Of a DNA stretch of 64,000 nt, positions 9,567 to 17,863 are shown one piece after another. The number at the start of each line of letters is the position of its first letter. Within the stretch, counting starts at the first letter, position 1. A program made the position numbers and the translations under genes. The DNA comes from DATFVA01 sp963800255. Lineage in GTDB: Bacteria > Bacteroidota > Ignavibacteria > Ignavibacteriales > Ignavibacteriaceae. Under the pieces are notes generated by a model. The model made no database searches. It worked only from the letters and a program-made list of their open reading frames with translations, and had not been told where the DNA came from. Where the stretch lies: NCBI GenBank assembly GCA_963800255.1, contig CAWDAK010000008.1, positions 124,001 through 188,000 on the forward strand, in the 5' to 3' direction.

Positions 9567-9776
9567 CTACTTAGTGGTGAATTTTGAACCGAGGTCTTTT
9601 ATCGCGTTTCCGGGCGTTTCTTCGCTATCCATCGTCATCAAAAGTTCGTTCAGCTGCGTACCCGCAGGATCAGGTAGCTTGTCTTTGAGAAAGGAGAGCA
9701 CAATCTTAAATGCTTCATACGACTGCTGCTCCGTCAAACCAAATTTCTCTGATAGTTTTTTAAGTAGATCGTTCAT
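9567..9776 (-). CDS. Small helical protein downstream of ligD polymerase gene, 69 aa
   Basis: Not firmly recognised; the composition and helical layout (MNDLLKKLSEKFGLTEQQSY, IVLSFLKDKLPDPAGTQLNE) recall the small DUF2267/DUF2780-like proteins. No membrane segment or signal. A strong AAGGAG sits seven bases before the ATG, and the start overlaps the last 17 bases of the upstream ligD polymerase gene, so translation is probably coupled. It therefore seems to be the third gene of the ligase-polymerase operon, but a role in end joining is only a guess from position. Confidence 0.75.
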   Translation of the reverse strand: MNDLLKKLSEKFGLTEQQSYEAFKIVLSFLKDKLPDPAGTQLNELLMTMDSEETPGNAIKDLGSKFTTK

Positions 9777-10719
9777 AATAATCTCCTTTTTGTTTTTTGT
9801 TTTCCTCTTTAAGTATTTCAGTTAACTTTTTTGAAGCTTTACTTATGGAAACCGCATTATTCCGGAAGTCATTCCAGGGATCTTTTCTCTGCGAGAGCCG
9901 CCTGAAGATGTTCCTTATGTTGTATTTCTGAGGTGACATACTGCTGTTCAACTCATCCCAGTCAATCGGGGCGGCAACCGGTGCGCCTGGTTTTGCTCTT
10001 ACTGCAAAAGGGGCCACTGCGGTCTGTGCGTATGCGTTTCGGGCAACATCAAGGAACACTCTTCCCTTCCGTTTGATCTTTCTTACTTCGATAGTCAGCC
10101 TGTCGGGATGCCGGCCTGCCAGTATTTTAGCCACACTCTGTCCGAAGTCTCTTACTTCATCGAAGTTTTCTTTCCGTTTCAACGGAATTTCTACATGCAC
10201 CCCCTTCGATCCCGTGGTTTTTATGAAGGTGGTGATTCCAAGTTCGTCTGTTAACAGCTTGCGCAGTTCTTTGGCAGCGAAAATTACTTCACTAAAATTA
10301 TCTCCGGGCGGGTCGAGATCGAAAATAAGGGTATCAGGGTTATCCAGCCTGTCGGTTTTGCTAAGCCATATATGGGGCGTTATACATCCCTGGTTGGCTA
10401 TGTAAACCAGCGTGGCGGCATTATTACAGATTACATGATTTACAGTTCCCCCGTTCTGTTTCTTAATTGCTTTGGTTTTTATCCAACCCGGGAAATAATC
10501 GGGCTCATTTTTATTGAAAAAGCTTTTACCTTTTATACCGTTTGGATACCTGACCATTACTAGCGGCCTGTCTTTAAGATATGGAACCATTGTATCAGAT
10601 ATTTTCCTGAAATAGTCGACAAGGTCGCCTTTTGTATATCCCTCATCAGGGAAAAATATTTTGTCTGAATGAGAAAGTTCTACCGTATGTTTGCCTAGCT
10701 TTAATTCTTCTCCCATCAT
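9760..10719 (-). CDS. ligD: LigD-type DNA primase/polymerase domain protein (stand-alone)
   Basis: The archaeo-eukaryotic primase-type polymerase domain of LigD as a separate 319-aa protein; in bacterial non-homologous end joining it fills gaps and adds nucleotides at broken ends. Family blocks are clear: SDKIFFPDEGYTKGDLVDYF, RPLVMVRYPNGIKGKSFFNK, DTLIFDLDPPGDNF with the metal-binding Asp-x-Asp, KTTGSKGVHVEIPL, and VFLDVARNAYAQTAVAPFAV. Usual LigD proteins fuse polymerase, phosphoesterase and ligase; here the polymerase is encoded on its own, its ATG overlapping the ligase gene stop by four bases (ATGA). A 3'-phosphoesterase domain is absent from both genes. No ku gene is present in the window. 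Confidence 0.92.
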   Translation of the reverse strand: MMGEELKLGKHTVELSHSDKIFFPDEGYTKGDLVDYFRKISDTMVPYLKDRPLVMVRYPNGIKGKSFFNKNEPDYFPGWIKTKAIKKQNGGTVNHVICNNAATLVYIANQGCITPHIWLSKTDRLDNPDTLIFDLDPPGDNFSEVIFAAKELRKLLTDELGITTFIKTTGSKGVHVEIPLKRKENFDEVRDFGQSVAKILAGRHPDRLTIEVRKIKRKGRVFLDVARNAYAQTAVAPFAVRAKPGAPVAAPIDWDELNSSMSPQKYNIRNIFRRLSQRKDPWNDFRNNAVSISKASKKLTEILKEENKKQKGDYYERST

Positions 10720-11717
10720 TCTGCCTCTTCTCTTACTACATCTTTAGGATTTTTGTCTCTTCTTAGTCCCATAAACCTGGGATGCCTCAGCTTGTGGCCC
10801 GACGTCCATTCAGTGAACCCTACCTGACCCACCAGCTTAGGTGAAACCCAATGAACATTTTTCTCTTTTACTTTTTCATCATAGGGTGAAGTATCTCTTT
10901 CCAGCTTGTGCAGCTGACTTGAAATTCGCTCAAGTGTTTCATTGTTGTAGCCGGTACCGACCTTGCCAGCATAGAGAAATTTATCTTTCTTGTAGAAACC
11001 GATTAGAAGGGCACCGAAGCCCGTTCTTTGTCCCTGTGGTTCAGTGTAGCCGCCTATAACGAATTCCTGCTGCTTTGCACACTTGAACTTCAGCCAGTCG
11101 GACGATCGCGAATGCTTGTAAGTACTTGTACCGTCTTTGGCAATTAAGCCCTCCCACCCCTTATTGCAGGCATCCTCAAGGTATTTCTCACCCTTTTCTT
11201 TCCTGTAGGCTGTATGCCTCAATGGATCCTTAAAACCGAATGCCGCTCTGAGTATTTTTTTCCGCTCCATCAGGGTGAGCCCTGAAATCTCATGCTCGTC
11301 ATAATAAATTAGATCGAAGAGGTAGAGATAAACTTTTGTTTTACTGTTTTTTATTTCCCTTTCGTTTCTAAGGTGCATACGGTTCTGAAGTTTTGAGAAG
11401 CTGGTTACCTTTCCGTCAAATGCAACCATTTCTCCGTCAGCAATAAAATCGGTTTGTGAATAGCTGCTTAAAGCAGCGACAATCTCGGGATACTGTTTAC
11501 CTGCTTCTTTTTTATTTCGCGTCATAAGTCTTATTTTTTTGTCCCTGCAGAAGACGAGGATCCTTTCTCCGTCAAGCTTCCTTTCGTAAATCCAGTTCTT
11601 GTAAGAGAAGTAGTTTTTAGTAAGCTTTGCCAGCATGGGACCCGTCCATTGTGGCATCTTTTTCTTCTCCAGCTTAACCTGCGCGTCTGCCGGGAGATCC
11701 TTCAATAATTTGTGCAT
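10716..11717 (-). CDS. ligD: ATP-dependent DNA ligase, LigD ligase domain (stand-alone)
   Basis: ATP-dependent ligase of the LigD type, 333 aa, sealing double-strand breaks with the polymerase encoded next. The adenylation motif is YERKLDGERI with nucleophile K47. Other nucleotidyltransferase motifs follow: DFIADGEMVAFDG, YLYLFDLIYYDEHEISGL, EGLIAKDGTSTYKHSRSSDW and WLKFKCAKQQEFVIGG. The C-terminal OB domain holds GFGALLIGFYKKDKFLYAGK and the closing GFTEWTSGHKLRHPRFMGLR block seen in LigD ligases. The start has no good SD. It is the first gene of an operon with the polymerase (4-bp overlap) and a 69-aa protein (17-bp overlap). Confidence 0.93.
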   Translation of the reverse strand: MHKLLKDLPADAQVKLEKKKMPQWTGPMLAKLTKNYFSYKNWIYERKLDGERILVFCRDKKIRLMTRNKKEAGKQYPEIVAALSSYSQTDFIADGEMVAFDGKVTSFSKLQNRMHLRNEREIKNSKTKVYLYLFDLIYYDEHEISGLTLMERKKILRAAFGFKDPLRHTAYRKEKGEKYLEDACNKGWEGLIAKDGTSTYKHSRSSDWLKFKCAKQQEFVIGGYTEPQGQRTGFGALLIGFYKKDKFLYAGKVGTGYNNETLERISSQLHKLERDTSPYDEKVKEKNVHWVSPKLVGQVGFTEWTSGHKLRHPRFMGLRRDKNPKDVVREEAE

Positions 11718-11911
11718 TCTTTCATGGTGTTTTTGTATTACAAATATGTTTTTCTTTCCTACTTTTGCTTCCTCCGAAAGGCTCGGCTGTAATCGTAAAA
11801 TTTCTTTTTTTATGATATTCCTTCAAGTAATCTTAGTTAACCATACTTTTCCTTTTTCTACCTTTCACCCATTCATCGCATAATATGTATGGAGGCTTAG
11901 GTTAGATAAAC

Positions 11912-12787
11912 TCAGGTTATGCGGTGAACTTCCTTATTGTTAAGTCCCTCTTTAGAATGCTTCAGCTTTAGTTTACGGGCTGGAATGATTTTATATTCTT
12001 CTTTAATATCATCGCCCGCGGGACCTCTGCCAATTGATATACCCCCATCAGCGAAGTAGAGTGAACCTGTTACGAAGCTTGCTTCCTCTGAAGCAAGGAA
12101 TGCGAACACATTGGCTATTTCCTCCGGATCAGCGTGCCTGCCCATCGGGGTTCCGCTTTTTATATCTGATTCCATTTCGACGGTCATAGGACTAACATCG
12201 GTATCATGCCATTGGGTATTGGTTGGACCGGGACAAACAACATTTGCTCTCACACCATACTTTATCTGTTCTAATGCTACTCCCCTTGTAAAAGAGATCA
12301 TAAATCCTTTGGAGCCGCCGTAAGGTGAGCAGTTGGGTTGACCTATTGTTCCAGCCTCGGAACCCGTGCTTACGATGTTTCCTTTCGACTTTTGCAGGTA
12401 TGGCAGCGCAAATTTCGTCATCAGGAATGCAGAGCGCGTGTTCATCTTCATCATATAATCAAAATCATCAACAGGAAAATCTTCGGTCGATGCAACTGTC
12501 TGGAATGTACCCGCATTATTGACCAATACATCCAGGCGGCCGAATATATCTATAGCTTTCTTCACACAGGCTTCAGCGGTTCCGGCTTCCGAAATATCAC
12601 CCTCAAATGCTGCCGCCTCTCCTTTTGCATCCACTATTTCCTGCACCACACTCTCAACCGGGTCTGACGGCAAACCGCACACAATTACCTTAGCACCTTC
12701 TGAAACAAACTTCTTACATATTGCTTCACCAATACCAGTTGCTCCTCCTGTTATTATTGCCACCTTATTTTTTAATCTGCCTGACAT
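11912..12787 (-). CDS. SDR-family NAD(P)-dependent oxidoreductase
   Basis: Classical short-chain dehydrogenase/reductase, 291 aa, cytoplasmic. The Rossmann fold starts with VAIITGGATGIGEAICKKF (TGxxxGIG), followed by GDIS, the LVNNAG motif at 88-93, N116, and the catalytic S143, Y156 and K160 (SPYGGSKG). The classical VCPGPTNT and GSLYFADGG blocks are present. The C-terminus runs about 30 residues beyond the usual end, with many charged residues. Substrate unknown; glucose/ribitol-type dehydrogenases are the nearest in feel. AGGTG lies upstream of the ATG. It is divergent from the cupin-GNAT pair, which might share its control region. Confidence 0.88.
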   Translation of the reverse strand: MSGRLKNKVAIITGGATGIGEAICKKFVSEGAKVIVCGLPSDPVESVVQEIVDAKGEAAAFEGDISEAGTAEACVKKAIDIFGRLDVLVNNAGTFQTVASTEDFPVDDFDYMMKMNTRSAFLMTKFALPYLQKSKGNIVSTGSEAGTIGQPNCSPYGGSKGFMISFTRGVALEQIKYGVRANVVCPGPTNTQWHDTDVSPMTVEMESDIKSGTPMGRHADPEEIANVFAFLASEEASFVTGSLYFADGGISIGRGPAGDDIKEEYKIIPARKLKLKHSKEGLNNKEVHRIT

Positions 12788-12951
12788 TTTTTCACCTGCA
12801 TTTTTTGTTTAATCTATCCTAATAATTGAACAATTTTGGTGATTCACATCGCTTAAGTCCCGCTCCATTTCAATTGACGGGAAGATTTTTTCAAGTGGAT
12901 TTGGTTTATAAATACTTTTATTATAAAATTGAGACTAAAAAGGAGGAAGTA

Positions 12952-13314
12952 TTGCCTGATTACATAAAATCCCCCACGCTCATAAAATCTGCCGGGAACA
13001 AGCCGAAGATAATTGATGAATTTGTTGGAAGAGTGAATTCAAATACCGGTGACATAAGTATAGCCAAGATGAAAAGTCCTGAAGGCTGGGTTGAGCCGGG
13101 GCAAACTCCCGAATTTGATGAATACACTGTTGTGCTGAATGGACTTCTACGTATAAAGACAAGAGATACTATTTATAATGTTAACGCAGGCGAGGCAATA
13201 ATAACCCGCAAAGGTGAGTGGATTCAGTATAGTACTCCCGATCCCGGGGGAGCCGAATATATTGCTGTGTGCCTTCCAGCGTTTTCACCCGATGCGGTCC
13301 ATAGGGACGAATGA
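12952..13314 (+). CDS. Cupin-domain protein (TTG start)
   Basis: A 120-aa single-domain cupin with the pattern FDEYTVVLNGLLRIKTRDTI, VNAGEAIITRKGEWIQYS and AEYIAVCLPAFSPD. Metal ligands are partly lost (no clear HxH in motif 1; motif 1 reads GQTPEFDEY), so it may bind a small ligand rather than catalyse. The start is assigned to TTG at 12952 because a perfect AGGAGG at 12941-12946 ends five bases before it; the ORF is open upstream to an ATG at 12826, but that part has no SD and unlikely residue use. An acetyltransferase gene starts 29 bases downstream, so the two are probably co-transcribed. Function unknown. Confidence 0.8.
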   Translation: MPDYIKSPTLIKSAGNKPKIIDEFVGRVNSNTGDISIAKMKSPEGWVEPGQTPEFDEYTVVLNGLLRIKTRDTIYNVNAGEAIITRKGEWIQYSTPDPGGAEYIAVCLPAFSPDAVHRDE

Positions 13315-13343
13315 TTTTTTATTAATCATAACAAGGTTATTTA

Positions 13344-14162
13344 ATGCTTACAACTACCTTATTCCGTTCTATTGCTTCCAGTGAAATAAATGCATGGCAG
13401 GATATGTATAATGCGGCTGGACAAAAACTTTCGGATAAATTCGGCATCAAAGTCTATTCAATTGGTTCTGCATGTGCCGCACTTGTGAAGAATATTGACA
13501 TCCTCGGTTTCAACCGCGTAATCGGACTGGGACTTTTTCAAACAGCTTCCGAAGAAATGGTAGATATCATAATCTCGAAGTACAGGGAGGCTGAGATAAA
13601 AAGATTCTTTATACAGATACATCCTGAAGCAGCACCCTCCAAGTTAAAGGACTGGTTTGAGAAACGTGAGATTAACCATTACAACAACTGGGTAAAACTT
13701 TACCGCGGAGTTGAGAATCCTCCCTCCGTTGAAACGGAACTCGAGATAAGAGAAGTAAACGGAGATCGGGAAGCAGGGATATTCGGAGATATAATCACCT
13801 TGAGTTTTGAGTGGCCCAATGAAATGAGTCACTGGTTTACTAATCTTGTCGCCAGGAAATGCTGGAAAACCTACCTTGCATTTGACGGTGATGAGCCGGT
13901 CGCCGCAGCGTCAATGTATGTTAAAGATGATTGCGGATGGCTGTCGTTTGCAAGCACTCTGCCTGACTACAGAGGCAAAGGTGCACAAACAGCATTGATC
14001 GCCCGCAGAATTCAGGATGCGGCTGAACTGGGCTGCAAAGTCCTTACCGTGGAAACTGCAGAGGATAAAGAAGAAAAGAGATCTCAGTCGCTTCAAAATA
14101 TTCAGAAGATGGGTTTCGAAGTTGCTTTTGTTCGTCCCAACTTTCTTTGGAAATCAGAGTAA
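13344..14162 (+). CDS. GNAT-family N-acetyltransferase
   Basis: Acetyl-CoA-dependent acetyltransferase, 272 aa. The C-terminal half (about 130-272) carries the GNAT fold: CWKTYLAFDGDEPVAAASMY, LSFASTLPDYRGKGAQTALI (the acetyl-CoA loop R-G-K-G-A) and a terminal NIQKMGFEVAFVRPNFLWK. The N-terminal half is a separate alpha/beta region, a layout common in two-domain GNAT proteins. The acceptor is unknown. AAGG lies eight bases before the ATG. It follows the cupin gene closely and ends facing the Rnf operon tail. Confidence 0.85.
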   Translation: MLTTTLFRSIASSEINAWQDMYNAAGQKLSDKFGIKVYSIGSACAALVKNIDILGFNRVIGLGLFQTASEEMVDIIISKYREAEIKRFFIQIHPEAAPSKLKDWFEKREINHYNNWVKLYRGVENPPSVETELEIREVNGDREAGIFGDIITLSFEWPNEMSHWFTNLVARKCWKTYLAFDGDEPVAAASMYVKDDCGWLSFASTLPDYRGKGAQTALIARRIQDAAELGCKVLTVETAEDKEEKRSQSLQNIQKMGFEVAFVRPNFLWKSE

Positions 14163-14300
14163 AGGGGACTTCAGTTTATCGGTTTTATTTTCCTTAGAAC
14201 CCGTAATGCGAAGAATTAAACCAGGTTAAGCGCAATAAACGCAGGCTCCGTTGTATAGATAGAAGATAGGAAAATATTAGATAAAGGTCAGATATAAGGA

Positions 14301-14717
14301 TTAGTTGATGATTTCAGTTTTAAGGATACCGCTGTATTTTTTGCTGCGGGTGAGTGCATAGAGTATCAGAAAGAATATTCCTGCCAGGGCGGCTCCGCCA
14401 ATAGATGCCATCAGCTCATTCTCGAAGATCATCATACCAACCGCCGTACCGAAAACTATAAGGAAAACCGGGATGCCGTAGAGCAGAAAAGAAGCTTGAA
14501 GAATATTTTTACCTATTACCGATATCCTTACCCTGTTCCCTTCTTTCCCCCCGAAGTTATTTTCAACCAACAGGGTTCTGCCGCCGGAACTATTATTTCT
14601 GCAAACTAATTTCGCACTGCATTCACGACAATTCCCTTTATCAGCAAGTAATACCTCAGCAAACCCGTCTTTTACGGATGTAATTGAACCTTCCTCTGTA
14701 AATTCTTCGTCAAACAT
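14301..14717 (-). CDS. RseC/SoxR-reducing-system-like membrane protein
   Basis: A 138-aa protein of the SoxR-reducing system protein RseC family. It has an N-terminal cytoplasmic part with a CRECSAKLVCR cysteine cluster, then two TM helices (LLYGIPVFLIVFGTAVGMMI and a second at GGAALAGIFFLILYAL). In E. coli, RseC acts with the Rnf-type (Rsx) complex to keep SoxR reduced; no soxR is seen here. Start taken at the ATG at 14717; an in-frame GTG two codons upstream is possible. It overlaps the end of rnfB by eight bases and is the last gene of the rnf operon. Confidence 0.82.
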   Translation of the reverse strand: MFDEEFTEEGSITSVKDGFAEVLLADKGNCRECSAKLVCRNNSSGGRTLLVENNFGGKEGNRVRISVIGKNILQASFLLYGIPVFLIVFGTAVGMMIFENELMASIGGAALAGIFFLILYALTRSKKYSGILKTEIIN

Positions 14718-15543
14718 TTTCACCGCCGGCTGCTGCTGCTACTTTTTTGTGAAGAAAATCAATCGCTTTGGTGCTGCACTTATCAAGGGGAATCTTTGAG
14801 ATATCGAGTTTATCATAATGCAGAATGGCAAGGTTGTTTTCCATTATAACACCGCCCTCTGATTTACGTGCGCATATCTGGCATCCGATGCAGGAGACTG
14901 TACATACTTTTTTTGAAGTTTTAGGATCGTCCTGGTTTTTGCAGAACACAAACAGTTCCCTCTCCTGCGGATGCATTTCAATAACACCACGGGGACAGGC
15001 CTTTACACATAGTCCGCATCCAGTACACAATTCATCAATTACTACCGGCAGGCCGTTTTCATTCAAATACATTGCGTTAAACTGGCAGGCTGCTATGCAG
15101 TCGCCTCCGCCAAGACAGCCGTAGAGACAAAGTTTTTCTCCCCCTGATATAAGCGCCTGCACTGTACAGTTCATTGAACCAATGTACTGTGCTTCTTTAA
15201 ACGCAGCCTCTTTCTTTCCTCCTCGGCATAAAACCCTGGCCTTCATACTGACTGCATCACCACCGTCAATTCCAAGAATAATGGATATCTCATCAACTAC
15301 ATCCCTGCCGCCCACAGGACAGCCCGAAGGAGCAGCCTTTCCCTCAACCACTTTCACTGCAAAATCGTAGCACCCTGCATTACCGCATGCTCCACAGTTA
15401 GCATTTGGAAGAACCTCATTTATCCTTTCTATTTTCGGATCTTCCTCAACCCGTAGTTTACTATCGGCCGCGGCCAGTGCTCCTGCAAAAAACAATCCCA
15501 GTCCCCCCATTATAAATACTGCCGCTATAATTGTAATATCCAT
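14710..15543 (-). CDS. rnfB: Electron transport complex subunit RnfB
   Basis: Iron-sulfur subunit through which ferredoxin electrons enter the Rnf complex, 277 aa. An N-terminal membrane anchor (IIAAVFIMGGLGLFFAGALA) is followed by a four-Cys cluster site with C50, C53, C58 and C75, then several [4Fe-4S] ferredoxin motifs: CLGGGDCIAAC, CTGCGLCVKACPRG (C173, C176, C179, C183) and SCIGCQICARK. The start lies two bases after the apbE stop. In most rnf operons rnfB is first or next to rnfC; here it follows apbE near the end of the operon. All cluster-binding cysteines expected of the family appear to be present. Confidence 0.95.
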   Translation of the reverse strand: MDITIIAAVFIMGGLGLFFAGALAAADSKLRVEEDPKIERINEVLPNANCGACGNAGCYDFAVKVVEGKAAPSGCPVGGRDVVDEISIILGIDGGDAVSMKARVLCRGGKKEAAFKEAQYIGSMNCTVQALISGGEKLCLYGCLGGGDCIAACQFNAMYLNENGLPVVIDELCTGCGLCVKACPRGVIEMHPQERELFVFCKNQDDPKTSKKVCTVSCIGCQICARKSEGGVIMENNLAILHYDKLDISKIPLDKCSTKAIDFLHKKVAAAAGGENV

Positions 15544-15545
15544 TT

Positions 15546-16535
15546 CTACCTCAAAATATATTTACCGAACCCTGACGAAAAATATTCTTTACCTTCACGG
15601 TCAATTATATATACATCAACGTCCGCCAGGTTTTCAGCAAGGTGTATTCCTTCTGCTGGCTCCATCAAAAATATGCCTGTTGCCAGTGCGTCAGCCGTCA
15701 TGTCGTCATCAGCAATCACTGTAACACTTTTGCACCACATTGAAGGATAGCCGTCAGCGGGATTTATAATATGACAATATCTTGTTCCTCCCTCATCAAA
15801 GTATTGTTCATAGTTTCCGGAAGTGGCTGCAGCCTTTCCGTTTAACTTCAATTTTTGAACAATACCGTTTTCGTTATCAGGATCTCTAACTCCAATAATC
15901 CAATCATTTCCTATCTGTCTTATTTCACCGCCGGCATTTATCAGTGCGTTATCGATACCGCTTTCTTTAAGGATATCTATGCCCCGGTCTACTGCATACC
16001 CTTTTGCAAGCGCTCCCAGGTTAAGCTGTACGTCATTCTGCCTATGAAGCAGACCCCCCGGAAGGAGCTTGATATTCTGCCAGCCGCAGCGGTTCAGTAT
16101 CTTCTTTATATCCTCATCGGAGGGACGAGCCGGACTCCCTCCCTCTCCGAACCCCCATAAGTCGGTGAGAGAGCCAATTGAAGCATCGAAAGTCCGGTTT
16201 GTAATTTCCCATATTTCGCTGCACTTTATTAGCAATGAGTAGATCTCATTACTGACGATAAAACTATCCGACGATGAATTATTGATTTGACCTATAATGC
16301 TCCCTTCCTTATAGAACGAAAATGAATCATCGATCCTTCTGAATTCTTCAAATACCCTGCTTGCAGCATCTTCAGCTTTCTCCGCATCATCGTCCCTGAT
16401 TTTAACCTCTACGATGGTACCGAGAATTACTGATGTTCTTTTTATCTCGCGAGGGTTATCCCTTCCTGTATAAGCAAGGTAGAAACCTCCTGCGAAGAGA
16501 AGTAACATAATAATATACTGCAGAGCATTTTTCAT
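15546..16535 (-). CDS. apbE: FAD:protein FMN transferase ApbE
   Basis: Transfers FMN from FAD onto a threonine of target flavoproteins, 329 aa, exported and membrane-anchored by an N-terminal helix (ALQYIIMLLLFAGGFYLAY; no lipobox Cys). Family motifs: ILGTIVEVKI, FRRIDDSFSFYKEGS, NLGALAKGYAVDRG, ALINAGGEIRQIG, HIINPADGYP and the metal-binding MTADALATGIFLM. Its targets are very likely RnfG and RnfD encoded in the same operon, which carry (S/T)GAT-type flavinylation sites. The ATG overlaps the upstream gene stop by four bases. Position inside the rnf operon is frequent in other bacteria. Confidence 0.95.
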   Translation of the reverse strand: MKNALQYIIMLLLFAGGFYLAYTGRDNPREIKRTSVILGTIVEVKIRDDDAEKAEDAASRVFEEFRRIDDSFSFYKEGSIIGQINNSSSDSFIVSNEIYSLLIKCSEIWEITNRTFDASIGSLTDLWGFGEGGSPARPSDEDIKKILNRCGWQNIKLLPGGLLHRQNDVQLNLGALAKGYAVDRGIDILKESGIDNALINAGGEIRQIGNDWIIGVRDPDNENGIVQKLKLNGKAAATSGNYEQYFDEGGTRYCHIINPADGYPSMWCKSVTVIADDDMTADALATGIFLMEPAEGIHLAENLADVDVYIIDREGKEYFSSGFGKYILR

Positions 16536-17263
16536 GATTCAAAGCGAATAATAATTTTATTAGGTGCACAGGCAATCATTCCCTGCGGGGAAGAAAGTAA
16601 TGTATGCTCGCATATCCGGTTGCGGCAGCAGGAACGGGTGACCCTTACAATTCCATTCGAAAGCTCGATGCCGGTTTTTCCTATTGCCCCGTCAACGGTT
16701 ATATTCTTAAAGCTGCTTCCAGCTTTCAATACTTCGGTAACTCCCTTTTCATTCGTGATTACGATTCTCTTTTCAGTATTGAACAAATCATCCCAAACAC
16801 TAACCTCTTTATATTCAGCGATAAAAAGATATGCAGCCTGCCGGAGTTTCATATCATTCCTGAGCTGAAGGAATGGATAACTGAAGTCGTCTTCGGGGAC
16901 GTAGAGCGGGTTTTTGTCATCACTTATAACCAGGTCAGAAACAAAGTTATTTTCCAGTTGCCGGACGCGGTAAACCACTACGCCTTGATTGCTGAAACCT
17001 TCATTCATGGCTTCATTATCATAACTCTGAAGCAAAGTCTTTATTCTGCTTTCAGCGAATATGCCGGCTTTGGAGCTGCTCCTTATTTTCTTCCTGAAGA
17101 GAACAATGAGCCTTTTGATATAGGCATCATCAGCCGGAAGAAAAGCATGCACTGCAAAACGAGAGCTTGAGTGATTTGTGACAAGTTTACCAGTGGCATA
17201 ACCTGCACCGAGTGCAGCGGCTGACAGTCCGCCAAGTTTTAAGAAATCACGACGTGTTAACAT
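16532..17263 (-). CDS. Tat-exported NusG-domain-II protein of the rnf operon
   Basis: A 243-aa protein with a twin-arginine signal (MLTRRDFLKLGGLSAAALGA). The middle region, with aromatic and charged residues, is not recognised. The C-terminal ~75 residues (ITNEKG, DGAIGKTGIELSNGIVRVTR, SCCRNRICEH, MIACAPNKIIIRFE) are a NusG domain II-like fold, as found in short exported proteins next to rnf, apbE and other redox genes. The conserved cysteines (SCCRNRIC) suggest metal or thiol chemistry, but no function is established. It overlaps apbE by 4 bp and begins 27 bases after rnfA, so it is co-transcribed and may help assemble or flavinylate the extracytoplasmic part of the complex (inference). Confidence 0.8.
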   Translation of the reverse strand: MLTRRDFLKLGGLSAAALGAGYATGKLVTNHSSSRFAVHAFLPADDAYIKRLIVLFRKKIRSSSKAGIFAESRIKTLLQSYDNEAMNEGFSNQGVVVYRVRQLENNFVSDLVISDDKNPLYVPEDDFSYPFLQLRNDMKLRQAAYLFIAEYKEVSVWDDLFNTEKRIVITNEKGVTEVLKAGSSFKNITVDGAIGKTGIELSNGIVRVTRSCCRNRICEHTLLSSPQGMIACAPNKIIIRFES

Positions 17264-17290
17264 TTTCTTTTTCTCCGAATAATTCTAAAA

Positions 17291-17863
17291 TCAGATCATT
17301 CCGGCAAATCCCATAAATGCCAGTGCTAAAAGTCCCGCTACTATCAATGTTATAGGTGCGCCTTTAAAAGGAGCGGGCACATCCGCAAGTTCCAGTTCTT
17401 CTCTTATGCCTGCCATGATTGCCAAGGCAAGGGTAAAACCTGCTCCGGCCCCGGCTCCAAAAAAAACGCTTTCGAGGAAATTGTAATTCCTCATAACAAG
17501 AAGCAGTGCAAGTCCCAGTATTGCACAGTTAGTTGTAATAAGAGGCAGGAATATTCCAAGGGCCCGGTAAAGCGGCTGGGAAACTTTCTTAATAAACATT
17601 TCAACAAACTGCACCAGGGAAGCAATTACAAGTATGAAGGAAGGGATCTCCAGGAATTCAAGATTATACGGAACCAGCAGAAGATTGAACAAAAGCCAGC
17701 TGACAATAGCAGTAATAACCATTACAAATGTGGTTGCCATTCCCATCGATACAGCTGATGAAAGTTTGTTCGATACCCCAATAAAAGGACATATTCCGAG
17801 GAAATAGGAGAATACAAAGTTATTTACTATAGCCGCCGATATAAAAATAATAATGTACTGCAT
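17291..17863 (-). CDS. rnfA: Electron transport complex subunit RnfA
   Basis: Integral membrane subunit of Rnf, 190 aa with six predicted TM helices. Family blocks include AAIVNNFVFSYFLGICPFIG, a pattern with a Cys that in related complexes lies at a membrane iron-sulfur cluster, and PLITTNCAILGLALLLVMRN with the second Cys. It ends GLLALAFMGFAGMI. The start codon overlaps the rnfE stop by one base (TAATG), so translation is coupled. It forms the ion channel part with the related subunit RnfE. Confidence 0.95.
   Translation of the reverse strand: MQYIIIFISAAIVNNFVFSYFLGICPFIGVSNKLSSAVSMGMATTFVMVITAIVSWLLFNLLLVPYNLEFLEIPSFILVIASLVQFVEMFIKKVSQPLYRALGIFLPLITTNCAILGLALLLVMRNYNFLESVFFGAGAGAGFTLALAIMAGIREELELADVPAPFKGAPITLIVAGLLALAFMGFAGMI

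Noticed and set aside
12826..12951. Upstream extension of the cupin gene from ATG 12826
   Set aside because: No SD there, while AGGAGG precedes the in-frame TTG at 12952, and the extension has no similarity to the family.
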